NCBI GenBank assembly: GCA_964482025.1
Contig: CAYZVN010000003.1
Coordinates: 1 to 64,000 of the forward strand
Reading direction: 5' to 3'
From: UBA5868 sp964482025
GTDB lineage: Bacteria > Pseudomonadota > Gammaproteobacteria > Pseudomonadales > Cellvibrionaceae
DNA: 64,000 nucleotides
A model generated the notes under the pieces. It was given only the letters and a program-made list of their open reading frames with translations, had not been told where the DNA came from and ran no database searches. Each line of letters opens with the position of its first letter. The first letter of the stretch is position 1. The position numbers were made by a program, and so were the translations under genes. Shown piece after piece: positions 46,401-53,257 of this stretch.

Positions 46401-49400
46401 TACTAAAGTTGACCGCTGCGTGTTCCGCGTTTACCGATAGAAATCCACTAAAGAAATTCTCATTTGTGATCGCCAGCTCTCCATTGACATGGAAATTCGC
46501 ATCTCCAAAAATATGCAAGCCTTTCTTAGCATCTACACTAGAAGCTGAAACATTTAGCGTTCCACAACTGCTAGTGTCCAAACAATCCGAGCGTGTTCGT
46601 ATACTTGGCAACGCGAGATCCGTTGCTGAATTCAAAGTGATATTCCCACCAACTGCCCCATCCAATATTGGATTGTCTATTTCGGTATTAATCTCTACAT
46701 TATCACCAAACTGGAATGCTTCGGCTGTGGCGGTATAACTGCCCCCGCCGGTCCGAACATCATAGGATTGAATTAAGAATCCTCCGACATTGATCGAAAT
46801 ATCCCTTTGCCCTTGAGCGTTAGTGGCAGCTATTTCAGGCAAATATAAATTGCCGCCCACCTCGAATCGGGCTGATCCGCTTAAATCTGAATGCGGCAAT
46901 ACCTTAGAAATTACTGTGGGTTCAGCCACAACATCTCCTGGGGCTTGCACAAAAAAATCTCCGGTAGTATGAGATCCTTCTGGATTAATCGAAGGTAAGG
47001 AAATGTCCGAACCACCGAAGCGTGACCCAGAAGAAATGAGGCTAATATCACCGGTTCCTTTATTTACATCTGTATTGATTACTACATCGCTCATCCATAG
47101 TTCACGCCCGAGAGCAGAGAAAGATCCTGAATCAAACACCATGTAACCAGTTTGCCCTTCGAATCTTCCTTCTCCTAGATCTATAACAATATCCTTATTT
47201 ACTTGAACCTCTCCAGTGCCCACATAAAAAATCCCCCCATTTGTTTTAACACTTAAACTATCCGCCTTATAAACCCCTCCTAGAACTAAATTCTGTCCTG
47301 AAGTTTCATAAGATAAACTTCCGCTAGTTGATACAACCGGATTACTCGTAAAAAGAGGGCTACTTATATGTGCCGCAGAGAATTTTATATCCCCATCGGA
47401 CAAGATAGAAAAGTCTTGAGTAAGGTTGATTCTAGTTGCCGCGTCAAATAGTGCATCGCCTTCGATATCAATCGCGCTTTCTGCATTGATCTCACCACCA
47501 GTTGATCTGACTACCAGATTACCCCCAGAAAAAATCTGACCAAGATTAATATCACCTACTGACTCAAAAAATACATCGCCCTGCCCAGCAACACCAGTAG
47601 TATCAATCGCAACCGATTCGCCAAAATTAATATTAGCGCCTGTTAATTCGATTGAGCCGCCGAAGGTGGATATATTTTGATTGGCATAGATATCGGCAGC
47701 AGAATAGACGTTAACTGAAATTGGGTTGAATGTAGGGTTACCGGAAGCATCGTATCCAATTTCAGGAAGACGAATAGCATCTTGAGAATTAATGACAAGC
47801 TGAGCGTCTTGTGATCTGGAGTTGACTACAATACCAGAAAAAAGAACGCCATTACCCGCTATAAGGTTGGCGTCGATAAAAAGCCCTTTCCCAACAGTAA
47901 TTTCGGCTTTCAAAACTGAGCCTGTTATAAAGGCTGCATCTGAAACTTCATCTGTAAAACCTCTTAGCTTTGGAATTTGATAAATCAATCCTGATGGCAG
48001 TGTGATTGATGTTAATGTCGGGCGCTCTAAGGTCTCTACGGTAATGGAGCCAGCAACCTCGAGATCCGCACCCAGAACAAATACTGAATCTCCCCCTGAA
48101 TACATATAAATATTGTTGGGAATACCGATTTGGTTAGTACCAACTGTCGATTCATGAAATGTTGAAAAATTAGATGATAAGAAATAGATATTCCCCTTAG
48201 TATTTATTGTCCCATAGGCAAACAGTGTAATATCCTCATCACTTGAACATGCCTGACACAAACTCTCAATCGATCCAACAGCCACGAAGTCGCCCAAACC
48301 CAAATCAATCTCTAGTCCTTGTGAAAAATATACTGATCCTCCAGACTCCAATACCAATGAGCTGGTACTATTAGGATCTTCAACTGCTATTTGCAAACCG
48401 TCACTATCAGCTATTCGCTTACTTGCACTAATAAACACATCACCAGTTGCCAGTGCGCGCGCGATTGCTACGTCGCTGATTAGAAAGAGCGAGGAGCCAG
48501 CGTCGGGCTCGTCTGAGAAGAGAATCGTGCCGTCCACCAGCTCGTCGTCATGGAGAGCTGCCACTTCGGGGACGATAACTACCGCCTCCGGATCCAACAA
48601 TAAAGTCCCATTTTCCCCTCTCACTGCGGTCCTATCCACACTCCCCAAGAACCGCAAATTCTCTTTACCGGAAACTTCAACAAATCCGCCATCGCCACCA
48701 AGCTCTCCGCCGCGAACATTTATTTCACCTGTGAATGAAGTGGTTTCATCGGCCCAAACAATAACGTCGCCACCATCACCTTCTGTTAGGGCGTTGGCTT
48801 CTATTAAGGTGTCTTTGCCGATAGCGGTGCGGGAGGCGTTGCGGAGTTGGGTTTCTTTGCCTTGGAAGCCGCCGCCGATATGGATGTCGCCACCGCCATG
48901 GGTGCCCGAGGTGTGGATTTGGGATTGGTCGAGGACGCCGACGCGGTCGCCGAGGATTTTGATTTGACCGCCGCTGCCTGCGCCGTCATTGATTGCGCTG
49001 GTGGTGCTGTTTTCGGTGAGGAGGGTGGTGTCGCGGGAGTGAATTTCGATATCGCCGGCAGCAGTTTTGCTATTCGCGAGAATCGTACCGCTGCTGTTGA
49101 CGTTTTCACCGAGTACGACAATATCGCCAGCCTCCGCCGTTGTGGAAGATGTGCTGATGGTGCCGGTGTTCACAACATCGGCGCCCGCGCCGAGGGTGAA
49201 GCTGCCGTCTTCGTGCATGACGACGCTGGTTTTCGCGTTCAGTCCGTCTGCATTGACGGCTCGGCTAAAAATATCCTGGCTGGCGCTGCCGGTGAGCAGA
49301 ACGCGCCCGCCTTCTGCGGTAATTTCGCCGCTATTGCTAACCGCCGCGTCTACGCCGAGCTCGCTTTGCAATATCTCTTTGGATACCCGCACGCCGATCA

Positions 49401-50037
49401 GGCCTTGATTGTCGAATGTCAGCACCGCTTCTTTACCGGCCGCAAGAGTGACCGAGCCGAGCTTGGCGGAGATCAGGCCTTGGTTGTCGACTTGTTTACC
49501 TATAAGCGCGACATTGCCGCCGGTGGCTGCATTAATAATGCCTTGGTTGATCACTGCGCCGTCTTTGCCTTCTAACGCCTGGAAGACCATCTCGCCATTG
49601 ATGAAGTCGTCGGCGTTGATGTTAAGGCCAGCGGCAACCAGTCCGCCGACATTGACCGTCGCACTTTCACCAAACAGCACGCCGTTGGGGTTCATCAGGA
49701 TGACGTGGCCGTTGGCATCTAAACGTCCGAAGATCTGTGAGGCTTCATTGCCGAGGATACGGTTGAGCGCGATCGAGTCAGCGTCTGGCTGGATAAACTG
49801 GACGCGTTCTTCAGCGCCAATATTGAAAGTGTCCCAATCGATGGCAAGGCGGTCGGTGTTTTGGATGATGGTAGTGTCCGCACCGAGTTGTTCGATCACG
49901 CCAGACCCACCTACGATTGTGCCGCCGGCGGGGGCCGCTTGTGCGCTGGCACTGGCGATCATCTGCGCGGCAATTGCGATATAGAGCTTACGGCGGGGAG
50001 TGGAACCGAAAGAAGAAATAAGAGGGAGGCGTTTCAT
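37405..50037 (-). CDS. Giant TpsA adhesin (filamentous haemagglutinin family) with Trp-containing GG-x-G repeats
   Basis: A 4210-residue secreted protein in one uninterrupted frame. Signal peptide at residues 1-35 with a basic extension. The two-partner-secretion domain runs from about 36 to 290 (R-L-A-I-D-W-D-T-F-N-I-G, then N-P-N-G-V at 116-120, the family signature) and is recognised by TpsB. Beta-helix-type repeats rich in G-D-I, G-G-x-I and V-x-A-x-G follow to about 1510. From about 1515 to 3580 come some thirty degenerate units with one W-x-I-x-G and one G-G-x-x-x-D-x-F each. A second beta-helix region runs to about 4130, and the tail is acidic (D-E-D-D-E-E). I found only four cysteines, in two close pairs. 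No VENN motif, toxin domain or immunity gene is present, so it is an adhesin or matrix protein rather than a contact-dependent toxin. Base composition changes sharply along the gene. Confidence 0.92.
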   Translation of the reverse strand: MKRLPLISSFGSTPRRKLYIAIAAQMIASASAQAAPAGGTIVGGSGVIEQLGADTTIIQNTDRLAIDWDTFNIGAEERVQFIQPDADSIALNRILGNEASQIFGRLDANGHVILMNPNGVLFGESATVNVGGLVAAGLNINADDFINGEMVFQALEGKDGAVINQGIINAATGGNVALIGKQVDNQGLISAKLGSVTLAAGKEAVLTFDNQGLIGVRVSKEILQSELGVDAAVSNSGEITAEGGRVLLTGSASQDIFSRAVNADGLNAKTSVVMHEDGSFTLGAGADVVNTGTISTSSTTAEAGDIVVLGENVNSSGTILANSKTAAGDIEIHSRDTTLLTENSTTSAINDGAGSGGQIKILGDRVGVLDQSQIHTSGTHGGGDIHIGGGFQGKETQLRNASRTAIGKDTLIEANALTEGDGGDVIVWADETTSFTGEINVRGGELGGDGGFVEVSGKENLRFLGSVDRTAVRGENGTLLLDPEAVVIVPEVAALHDDELVDGTILFSDEPDAGSSLFLISDVAIARALATGDVFISASKRIADSDGLQIAVEDPNSTSSLVLESGGSVYFSQGLEIDLGLGDFVAVGSIESLCQACSSDEDITLFAYGTINTKGNIYFLSSNFSTFHESTVGTNQIGIPNNIYMYSGGDSVFVLGADLEVAGSITVETLERPTLTSITLPSGLIYQIPKLRGFTDEVSDAAFITGSVLKAEITVGKGLFIDANLIAGNGVLFSGIVVNSRSQDAQLVINSQDAIRLPEIGYDASGNPTFNPISVNVYSAADIYANQNISTFGGSIELTGANINFGESVAIDTTGVAGQGDVFFESVGDINLGQIFSGGNLVVRSTGGEINAESAIDIEGDALFDAATRINLTQDFSILSDGDIKFSAAHISSPLFTSNPVVSTSGSLSYETSGQNLVLGGVYKADSLSVKTNGGIFYVGTGEVQVNKDIVIDLGEGRFEGQTGYMVFDSGSFSALGRELWMSDVVINTDVNKGTGDISLISSGSRFGGSDISLPSINPEGSHTTGDFFVQAPGDVVAEPTVISKVLPHSDLSGSARFEVGGNLYLPEIAATNAQGQRDISINVGGFLIQSYDVRTGGGSYTATAEAFQFGDNVEINTEIDNPILDGAVGGNITLNSATDLALPSIRTRSDCLDTSSCGTLNVSASSVDAKKGLHIFGDANFHVNGELAITNENFFSGFLSVNAEHAAVNFSKSLKLGEWNLSSSDGSAVVPTKDDGDLSIIGNRRLDIVGSIFFGASYIELKNTETRIGQLMLNARSVDIEYASDLNLEQAYLVGGSNEISSFKVGGDLNVVSDGYVVGGFLSTLPILNAESAAPIVIDAGGNINLGGSRNRLSSIKILNAQDVEVFNNGTLALDGINAESLSLNILGDINQTDVLNITGETSILAAVGTSIDLSNPLNDFNTLSVQAEGAATINIADANSVRLADIELNGAGQGGDVSISASVITQEESSHILLQDAARLNLQADTITLGADGSATVDIYGAVLSGAFNNDLNIQGAIRGVEGVEGTSSAGLYFSGSDAANLFEVAEGASISGVFSEDSIIALGDGDDISNIAGDIAVTVDGGAGDDRFTLNVSGVSVTQILGGQGVDTLIGSDTNNQWTITGEGDGSLSSGEANTLFLGVERFQGGSEADDFFVEAVTASVELDGGEGINSLAGNSSDPLINNQWIIEGVNSGTLNEFVDFSSVENLIGNDGADTVTFVEGAQIGRVSTGLGDDTFILADNITAGLLDAGDGQDTLDLNGRNYIVNYLNELISNGGRYYAAAGFEIYRNEGGSKTVVGVDGYDAEWVIDADGSVIVTALQGDVTEINRFTDVTSVKGASGDDTFILQGGYITDGIVGGQGGKDTLVADAGLLKDWSISGRNSGVVRVVDSGREQLFEAIANLVGGSGDDIFNILAGAEFDGAVSGGEGVNSLAVMDPTATSVWTIAEVNNVLVESTDSVVSKIQFSEIQSLVGNENEDVLDLSAAPGSVDLELKSAAGFVFENFDVFVSANGAAITGSNNKNLWNVDSGISSIAYSDGDGKENVVKFFGFSVLYGGNDDDTFIISGVLPQTGSGGPAVVVGNAGVDTVEIRNQGTDSLLFMYNGMDYLRFTDASDFLSNGRDRYDYKAELDAAGKDAYMFGDIDHYIGSDARDIFFTYSALYSRVYDGGGGEDYLFGWNYPETESDGQILWNITGDYAGNLDGIVEFHNIENLYSDYGQSSNDIFNVEAGTTIGTLFAGAGEDLFIIGEGSFVGAVLGADGIDSIQSSGALNTWVFNAAGGTLNGVQFSGIEILNGGSGSDDFILTSSTTEVAQIHGGTGSSSLTAFDQSNSWNISADGGSLNATLQFENMTHLIGGSDVDVFTINSDVPSLAIDGGLGNNELIAADSADNMWLIDGNNSGLVNSNLAFERIQNLFGGTGNDTFTFTESSAIEGIHAGAGNDTFILANNITAGILDGGEGVDTLDRGGLNSIMTYLRDVIGGDAIYTAANIETETSIGGSTTVVGVDGYNAEWNITGDGALSVTATASDGTAVTNQFNGVTRVEGGSGLDTFVLLEGGALVDGIVGGENDHLQGSETTNTWIVNAANGGELSVQESDTRLRFEGIGHLYGGNLSDTFDIASGGSISGSIYGGGGADSLVVSDAEAINDWQLGQENSVGLVAYFREIEALVGNGNDDMFTFSAGTDVTSISGGAGANSALFDTLWSAGDVIVDLGRQQINSTILFDGITHFSANGDGENVLIGADGNNVWTLDGVASGAVASTEGAVDFIGFQSLLGGAASDDFVLTVDAAGFTGLDGSLGENTITAADQLNQWLLDDQGGTLNSTRFTNIEALTGGALEDSFVLVAATSQAQTIDGGAGANRLTGYDQVNAWNVTGDNAGDLTGLASFSNIQTLVGGAQADTFVLSAGVNLSEIYAGAGNDAFVIGEGVTANNLYGEAGDDSFDVGLGLQLSGVLDGGSEGEVDGDFIDLSKFTLLDATEELESVVGFAFRNFERIEQPNNAGVYFGGNGTNFWYITGANEGRLEIRDGDKAGVYEFSGVHSVLGGEGEDVFIFANDDAAVSTLIDGGTGAGANTLDLSAQGLINRWLIDGTNSGLVSNSSNASGNVFTNIAYLIGGSNQDTFELHSGGGIDGGIDGGLGADELRVVVEQTSHWQLGGTGGHEVTGVASFTNIETLIGGAGTDNFDILASLTDVAELRGGAGSDAVNFLYDTPVEVDLARGLAGGLLVEAIERFSSAAVGSTFRGHDQITSWSIDGQDQGVVDYRLADGDAIRVAFDGFGHLVGGAADDQFLFAEGGALSGTLEGGDGSNSVDLQALRGELHVAVSPEIAIASGLESLTLVAIDQLIGNGQTWLYGASDRSYTWVIDGARSGHLTSTLVDDDNRLLAFENLSAIRGGAHDDIFQVTTASPLLSLDGGEAVTADFVDYSQVNGNLSINLTDALTGQNGAISGVEGIRGNNAGPSSLHTAQLVGPDSGALWTIGGVSDNARADGVNDGQVTFGEQTVTFIDFNRLTGGAGVDTFNQLEGVILGTLEGGAGNDIFNVHLAGANAGTSIIGGAGVDSLILRGGDETGQMTYTAAANGGEFDYSAADVHYKLSHEGVETIRENSLATTLNIRGSSAVETFSLANGRFWVNSGDVIEYSNKRDLAVHSGINDIIEIADHLVLDNSLTLANGTVIANDPAGNSITANSLILDSVREVGLASARLRTNVDDLLVRNSAGDIYLQEQNGLNLAEFSANRVFDLVLLNGDLTNSAPLLAADVFRAAANNGDITLTGTNQLRDDVAVTGERVEIHNASTLTLIEVNAEDLYLRTQRGIEGDGPLRVAGLTDIDAQGDVLLDFATNDFNRVRVTNAVNLTLVDENAIELLDINASGKVIVRSTNAITLNDAVTGGNGVEISSGTGSINQNGDIATNSGSIVVAADKGEVNLDEDARIVANGGSVSIKAGEGDVNMGSDTRIAAHGGDVSIDAAGSVVVAEVVSSGKVQINAGGGNVSDGNGGATNVTAGELEVSANTGFGDEDALETEVSNIDITTNTGNVAVNNTGDVAVGKVSTGEGDISLANDGNVELGGGSVVAENGTNGGSVKIDVSHGSVSQRGSTQVPAVKSGGVVVINAPDGAVGEGGGLRVDAPFVEVIAAIKAGNIFVNPGADKIEYFSGSFKFDDQLLAVEPLDDINPAIFANVKSYSFNDISLLLPRDQLYDEDDEE
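39300..45490 (-). repeat. Degenerate W-x-I-x-G / GG-x-G-x-D-x-F repeat array inside tpsA
   Basis: About 2060 residues made of roughly 55-75-residue units. Each runs: G-G-x-G-x-D-x-F with a hydrophobic strand, I-x-G-G-x-G-x-N-x-L, then D-x-x-N-x-W-x-I-x-G-x-N-x-G-x-L and F-x-x-I-E-x-L-x-G-G. The GG-x-G-x-D core recalls hemolysin-type calcium-binding turns, but it occurs once or twice per unit rather than as tandem nonapeptides. Divergence between units is high at the DNA level, so the array is old rather than freshly expanded. Unit count is by eye. Confidence 0.75.
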
Positions 50038-50484
50038 GTCTCATTCCTGGTTAACGTCGCTGTCAAAACGGGAATTCCTTGCATGGTCTTCCCCTGAGTA
50101 GAGCGCTGACCAAAAGGCGGCGCCCACATAAAAAAGTGGTGTTCAAGCAGTTGGCGGCGGATCGTACAGTAATCGACCCATCGACTCACCGAGCCTGTGA
50201 TCGAAAAGTGATCACATTGGCAAATTTTCGCGCCAAATAGCGATAACGACACAGCCCGCATTCTCGCCAGAGGTGAGATTGAGCAAAGGGGGGATGAGCG
50301 ATTTTGTGGTACCGAAGGATTTAGTAGTGACACACATGGATATCCGCATCCTCTTATACTCCGTGTCGGTTGGGCTCTAGCAGAACCTAACCTTGCGTCT
50401 GGGCATCGACCCGCTGATTGGCGGTGACTGCAATAACGGTCGCCAGCTTAGCATAGACTTCCGCCGCATGCGCCCCCAGATGGC
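50038..50484 (-). promoter_or_regulatory. tpsA upstream region (447 bases without a gene)
   Basis: This gap separates the stop of the TonB-like gene from the tpsA start, both on the minus strand, so it should contain the tpsA promoter. No good sigma-70 pair was found. A perfect inverted repeat lies at 50196-50216. A small hairpin (CCGC/GCGG) sits near 50431, and no T-run terminator for the upstream operon was seen, so read-through into tpsA is possible. Short ORFs here look spurious. Confidence 0.45.
50196..50216. promoter_or_regulatory. Inverted repeat, possible operator upstream of tpsA
   Basis: TGTGATC, seven bases, GATCACA: a perfect 7-7-7 palindrome about 160 bases before the tpsA start. 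The outer halves recall the CRP half-site TGTGA, but the spacing (11 bases between TGTGA and TCACA instead of 6) does not fit CRP. It could bind another dimeric regulator. Confidence 0.35.
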
Positions 50485-51465
50485 TCAATACGGCAGAAAT
50501 TCGATGGGATAGTTGACCGTTATGGTGTCCACATCTTTAGCGCCAAACTGGAAGTTGCGGATGCGCGCCAGCAGACTGTCCAGCAAACCTTGATCTTGTA
50601 GTTCGCTGCTGACAACTTTGACCGCGCTGACGCCGCCATCGGGACGTATAGTGACGGCTAGAACGAGCCGTCCTTTAAGTGCAGGGTTGTTGCGACGCGC
50701 GCGGTTGTACAGGCTTTGCAACTGACTCTTGTGTCGATCAAATACCAAGATGACTTCTTCTTCCGCGCGCGTGCGCGCTCCGCTTACCGAAGCTTCTGCC
50801 GTCGCGCTTTCCCGAGCAAATGCGGTCTCACTCGCCGCCAAAGCCTCGCGCGCGGCCGCCACTTCAGCGGTGCTCAGCTGAGATTCTCCCGCGCGGGCCG
50901 CATAGCGGCTGGCGTCTACGCCATTGCTGCCGCGATTAACGTTAGCGGTAAGTACCGAGGTATCCGGAGCCGCCGCCTGATCTCCCGCACCGGCGTTATG
51001 ACGAATCTCGGTACGGACTTGAGCCGCAGCGGCAGGTGTATCCATCAAGTCGTTCAACTCGCCCATATGCGCGAGCAATCCGCTCTGGGAGGCTTTTTCG
51101 CGGGCTTTTTGCTGCTCGGTGGTGAGCGGTTCGCGCGGCTTTGGCCGCTCTCGCTCGATGCGCGGCTGGGCGACCTCGGGCTTAGGCTCAGGTTTTGCCT
51201 CCACGGGCTTGGGCGGCTCTACCGGTTTAGGTGGTGGCGGAGGGGGCTTGGGCTTGGTGTCTTTTAGATCGATAAACTTAGCGACCCGCTGAGGTACAGC
51301 GGTGCGCTCATGACGGGTCTTTTCGGGCACCTGAATGGACGAAATCACCCCACCCGCGAGCATAGCAATCACCATCGCCACAACAGCGAAAATCGCAAAT
51401 AGGCGATCTTCCTTCTGGCTTGGCTGCCAACTCAGGGCCAACTGTTTGTAATTCGCCAATGCCAT
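50485..51465 (-). CDS. TonB/AgmX-like energy transducer
   Basis: A 326-residue protein with a cytoplasmic N terminus, one membrane helix at about 22-44, a Pro/Lys/Glu-rich spanning region at about 71-112 (six consecutive prolines, repeated K-P-E/P-V-E) and an Ala-rich helical stretch. It ends in a TonB-like domain (about 235-326: L-Q-S-L-Y-N-R-A-R-R-N-N-P-A-L-K-G-R, V-T-I-R-P-D-G-G-V, ending E-F-L-P-Y). This matches the AgmX/PglI C-terminal family used by ExbB/ExbD-type motors, including those of Myxococcus gliding and related envelope systems. It is the last gene of the ion-motive module, 58 bases after an exbD gene. Its outer-membrane partner is not identified. Confidence 0.8.
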   Translation of the reverse strand: MALANYKQLALSWQPSQKEDRLFAIFAVVAMVIAMLAGGVISSIQVPEKTRHERTAVPQRVAKFIDLKDTKPKPPPPPPKPVEPPKPVEAKPEPKPEVAQPRIERERPKPREPLTTEQQKAREKASQSGLLAHMGELNDLMDTPAAAAQVRTEIRHNAGAGDQAAAPDTSVLTANVNRGSNGVDASRYAARAGESQLSTAEVAAAREALAASETAFARESATAEASVSGARTRAEEEVILVFDRHKSQLQSLYNRARRNNPALKGRLVLAVTIRPDGGVSAVKVVSSELQDQGLLDSLLARIRNFQFGAKDVDTITVNYPIEFLPY

Positions 51466-51523
51466 GGGTATGAATAATTCCTCTTAATCCTATTGGGGCC
51501 AAGTACGAACGGATGACTCAGTG

Positions 51524-52027
51524 TTAGTGTGCCGGCTTGGCCTTTTGATGGGCCGCAAAGGCAATCTTGGTGTAATTGGCCTGCTGACAGGTCGCTAAAA
51601 TTTTGTGCAGTAGTGTATAGGGAATGTTTTCGTCGCCGAGGATCGTGATTGCTTCTTCGGCGCCGTCTTCCACTTGCCGCAACTGGCGATTACCGCGCTG
51701 AAATTCCAAGGCCTCGCGCAGAGGTGCGATCACATCGTCTTTAGCGGCTAATAGGTCCGACACTCTGGCCACTTCACGCCCTTGCAACAAAATAATCTGC
51801 GGTGTGACCGTGAGCACCAAGGTGTCTTCGGGCACTTTCTGCGCGGTGGATTTGGGCAGCGCCAAGTCTTTCTGGTTCGGCAGTTCTGGTGCGTTTGATG
51901 TGTTCACTAAAAGAAAAAACACCAAAATGGTGAAAATATCCATTAAGGACACAAGGTTCAGCGATGAACCTTTATTCACTCGGTGGTGGCGCTCCATGCG
52001 CCGTACGCGGCGAGAGGCCTGCTTCAC
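51524..52027 (-). CDS. ExbD/TolR-type protein with intact proton-carrying Asp
   Basis: A 167-residue protein: basic N terminus, one membrane helix (about 24-42) and a periplasmic domain. The helix carries the Asp expected to conduct protons (Asp30 in L-V-S-L-M-D-I-F-T-I-L). It begins with GTG, overlapping the stop of the preceding exbD by four bases (GTGA), so the two are translationally coupled and may form a mixed dimer in the ExbB pentamer. Confidence 0.87.
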   Translation of the reverse strand: MKQASRRVRRMERHHRVNKGSSLNLVSLMDIFTILVFFLLVNTSNAPELPNQKDLALPKSTAQKVPEDTLVLTVTPQIILLQGREVARVSDLLAAKDDVIAPLREALEFQRGNRQLRQVEDGAEEAITILGDENIPYTLLHKILATCQQANYTKIAFAAHQKAKPAH

Positions 52028-52578
52028 AATGAGGCTCCTTCTTCCTGAGGTAAGAGATCGAGCGACACCTCCTCGTCGTCCGTCCCGCTCGCTTGCGGCG
52101 CTTCACCTACGGAGATGGAAGGGAACAGCTCAACTTCCTCCAGGGTGGTCACATTGACGATCTGGGCACTGCGAACGTGATCCATCACCTCGATCAGACG
52201 CTTGTAGGGCACACGGGAATCCAACAGCAAGCTAATGCCGGTTTCTTCGGGAAAGCGTCGTTTGATTTCCAACAGCACCTCGTGCACTTTCGCCCAGGCG
52301 ATAGTGTCATCGGTAATGGCAAACTGGCGAATGCGCCCTAAATTGGCGTCGCGAATTTCCAATGTTTGCGGATAGATCAGCATTTGCAGCTCGAGCTTTA
52401 CTTTCTCGTCCGCTTCACTCGCGGCGTTGAGCGCAGGAAGATTCAATTCCAATACCGTCATGCGCGAAAACACCGCGGTAATCAACAGGAATGGAATCAA
52501 AATCACCATAAGATTCAAAAAAGCGGTGATGTTTAACTCCACCGTTTCTTTAAGAGCTTTGCTACGCCGCCGTTTCAT
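52024..52578 (-). CDS. ExbD/TolR-type protein with Asn in place of the conserved Asp
   Basis: A 184-residue protein with ExbD layout: basic N terminus, one helix (about 15-38), periplasmic domain with L-L-L-D-S-R-V-P-Y-K-R-L-I-E-V-M near 120-135 and an acidic tail. Aligned with its neighbour (E-L-N-I-T-A-F-L-N-L-M against S-L-N-L-V-S-L-M-D-I-F), the proton-carrying Asp is replaced by Asn22. It probably cannot carry protons alone. It lies nine bases after the exbB-like gene. Confidence 0.85.
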   Translation of the reverse strand: MKRRRSKALKETVELNITAFLNLMVILIPFLLITAVFSRMTVLELNLPALNAASEADEKVKLELQMLIYPQTLEIRDANLGRIRQFAITDDTIAWAKVHEVLLEIKRRFPEETGISLLLDSRVPYKRLIEVMDHVRSAQIVNVTTLEEVELFPSISVGEAPQASGTDDEEVSLDLLPQEEGASL

Positions 52579-52587
52579 TGCAGAAAA

Positions 52588-53205
52588 TCAGTCTTTAACA
52601 ATTAAATTCAGACACTTCACGGTCGCCATTTCGATGTTGTCGACCAGGCGTGTCGTTTTGGCTGCGAGAAACGAGTGGATCAGAATTAACGGAATGGCGG
52701 CCGTCAAGCCAAATGCCGTAGTATTCATGGCCACGGAAATACTCGCCGAAAGCAAATCTGCTTTTTCGGCAGGGTCGGCCGAAGCAACGGCGGTAAAGGC
52801 TTGAATCAAGCCAATGATGGTACCGAGCAAGCCGAGTAGGGTGGCAATATTGGCGAGGGTGGCGAGGTAGTGGGTGCGCTGTTCCAGCTCCGGCATAACC
52901 TCCATAATTCCTTCCTCCATCGCCGCCTCCACCGCTTCGCGGCTCGCGTTCATGCGCAATTTAGCCAAGCCGTATTGAAGTACGCGCGCCAAGGGCGTTT
53001 TGTGTTTTTGCAGAACGTTTTCGGCACGGGCCAAATCATTCGCTTTTAGCATAGGCGTAAGCTGCTTCCACACCCGATTGGTTTTGCTGTGCGTCGAACC
53101 GACAACCACGAGGCGTTCAACGGCAATGACAATACCAAGTACGAACACCGCCAGAATGACGTACATGAACGCCCCGCCGGACTGGAAAAATTCTACTAAA
53201 TCCAT
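52588..53205 (-). CDS. MotA/TolQ/ExbB proton channel family protein
   Basis: A 205-residue inner-membrane protein with three helices (about 12-34, 112-135, 150-178). The conserved channel segments are L-L-G-L-L-G-T-I-I-G-L-I-Q-A-F and M-N-T-T-A-F-G-L-T-A-A-I-P. It should form the pentameric stator around the ExbD pair and use proton-motive force to move the TonB/AgmX-like partner. An AGGT site lies eight bases before the ATG. First of four tightly spaced genes. Confidence 0.9.
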   Translation of the reverse strand: MDLVEFFQSGGAFMYVILAVFVLGIVIAVERLVVVGSTHSKTNRVWKQLTPMLKANDLARAENVLQKHKTPLARVLQYGLAKLRMNASREAVEAAMEEGIMEVMPELEQRTHYLATLANIATLLGLLGTIIGLIQAFTAVASADPAEKADLLSASISVAMNTTAFGLTAAIPLILIHSFLAAKTTRLVDNIEMATVKCLNLIVKD

Positions 53206-53257
53206 AAGTCTACCTTTGATTCAATACCGAAATTGAATGTGCGGCCGACTGCCCAGT

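Noticed and set aside
50196..50216. CRP binding site upstream of tpsA
   Set aside because: TGTGA and TCACA are separated by 11 bases instead of the required 6.
50485..53205. Tol-Pal system
   Set aside because: There are two ExbD copies, a TonB/AgmX-type partner and no TolA, TolB, Pal or YbgC nearby.
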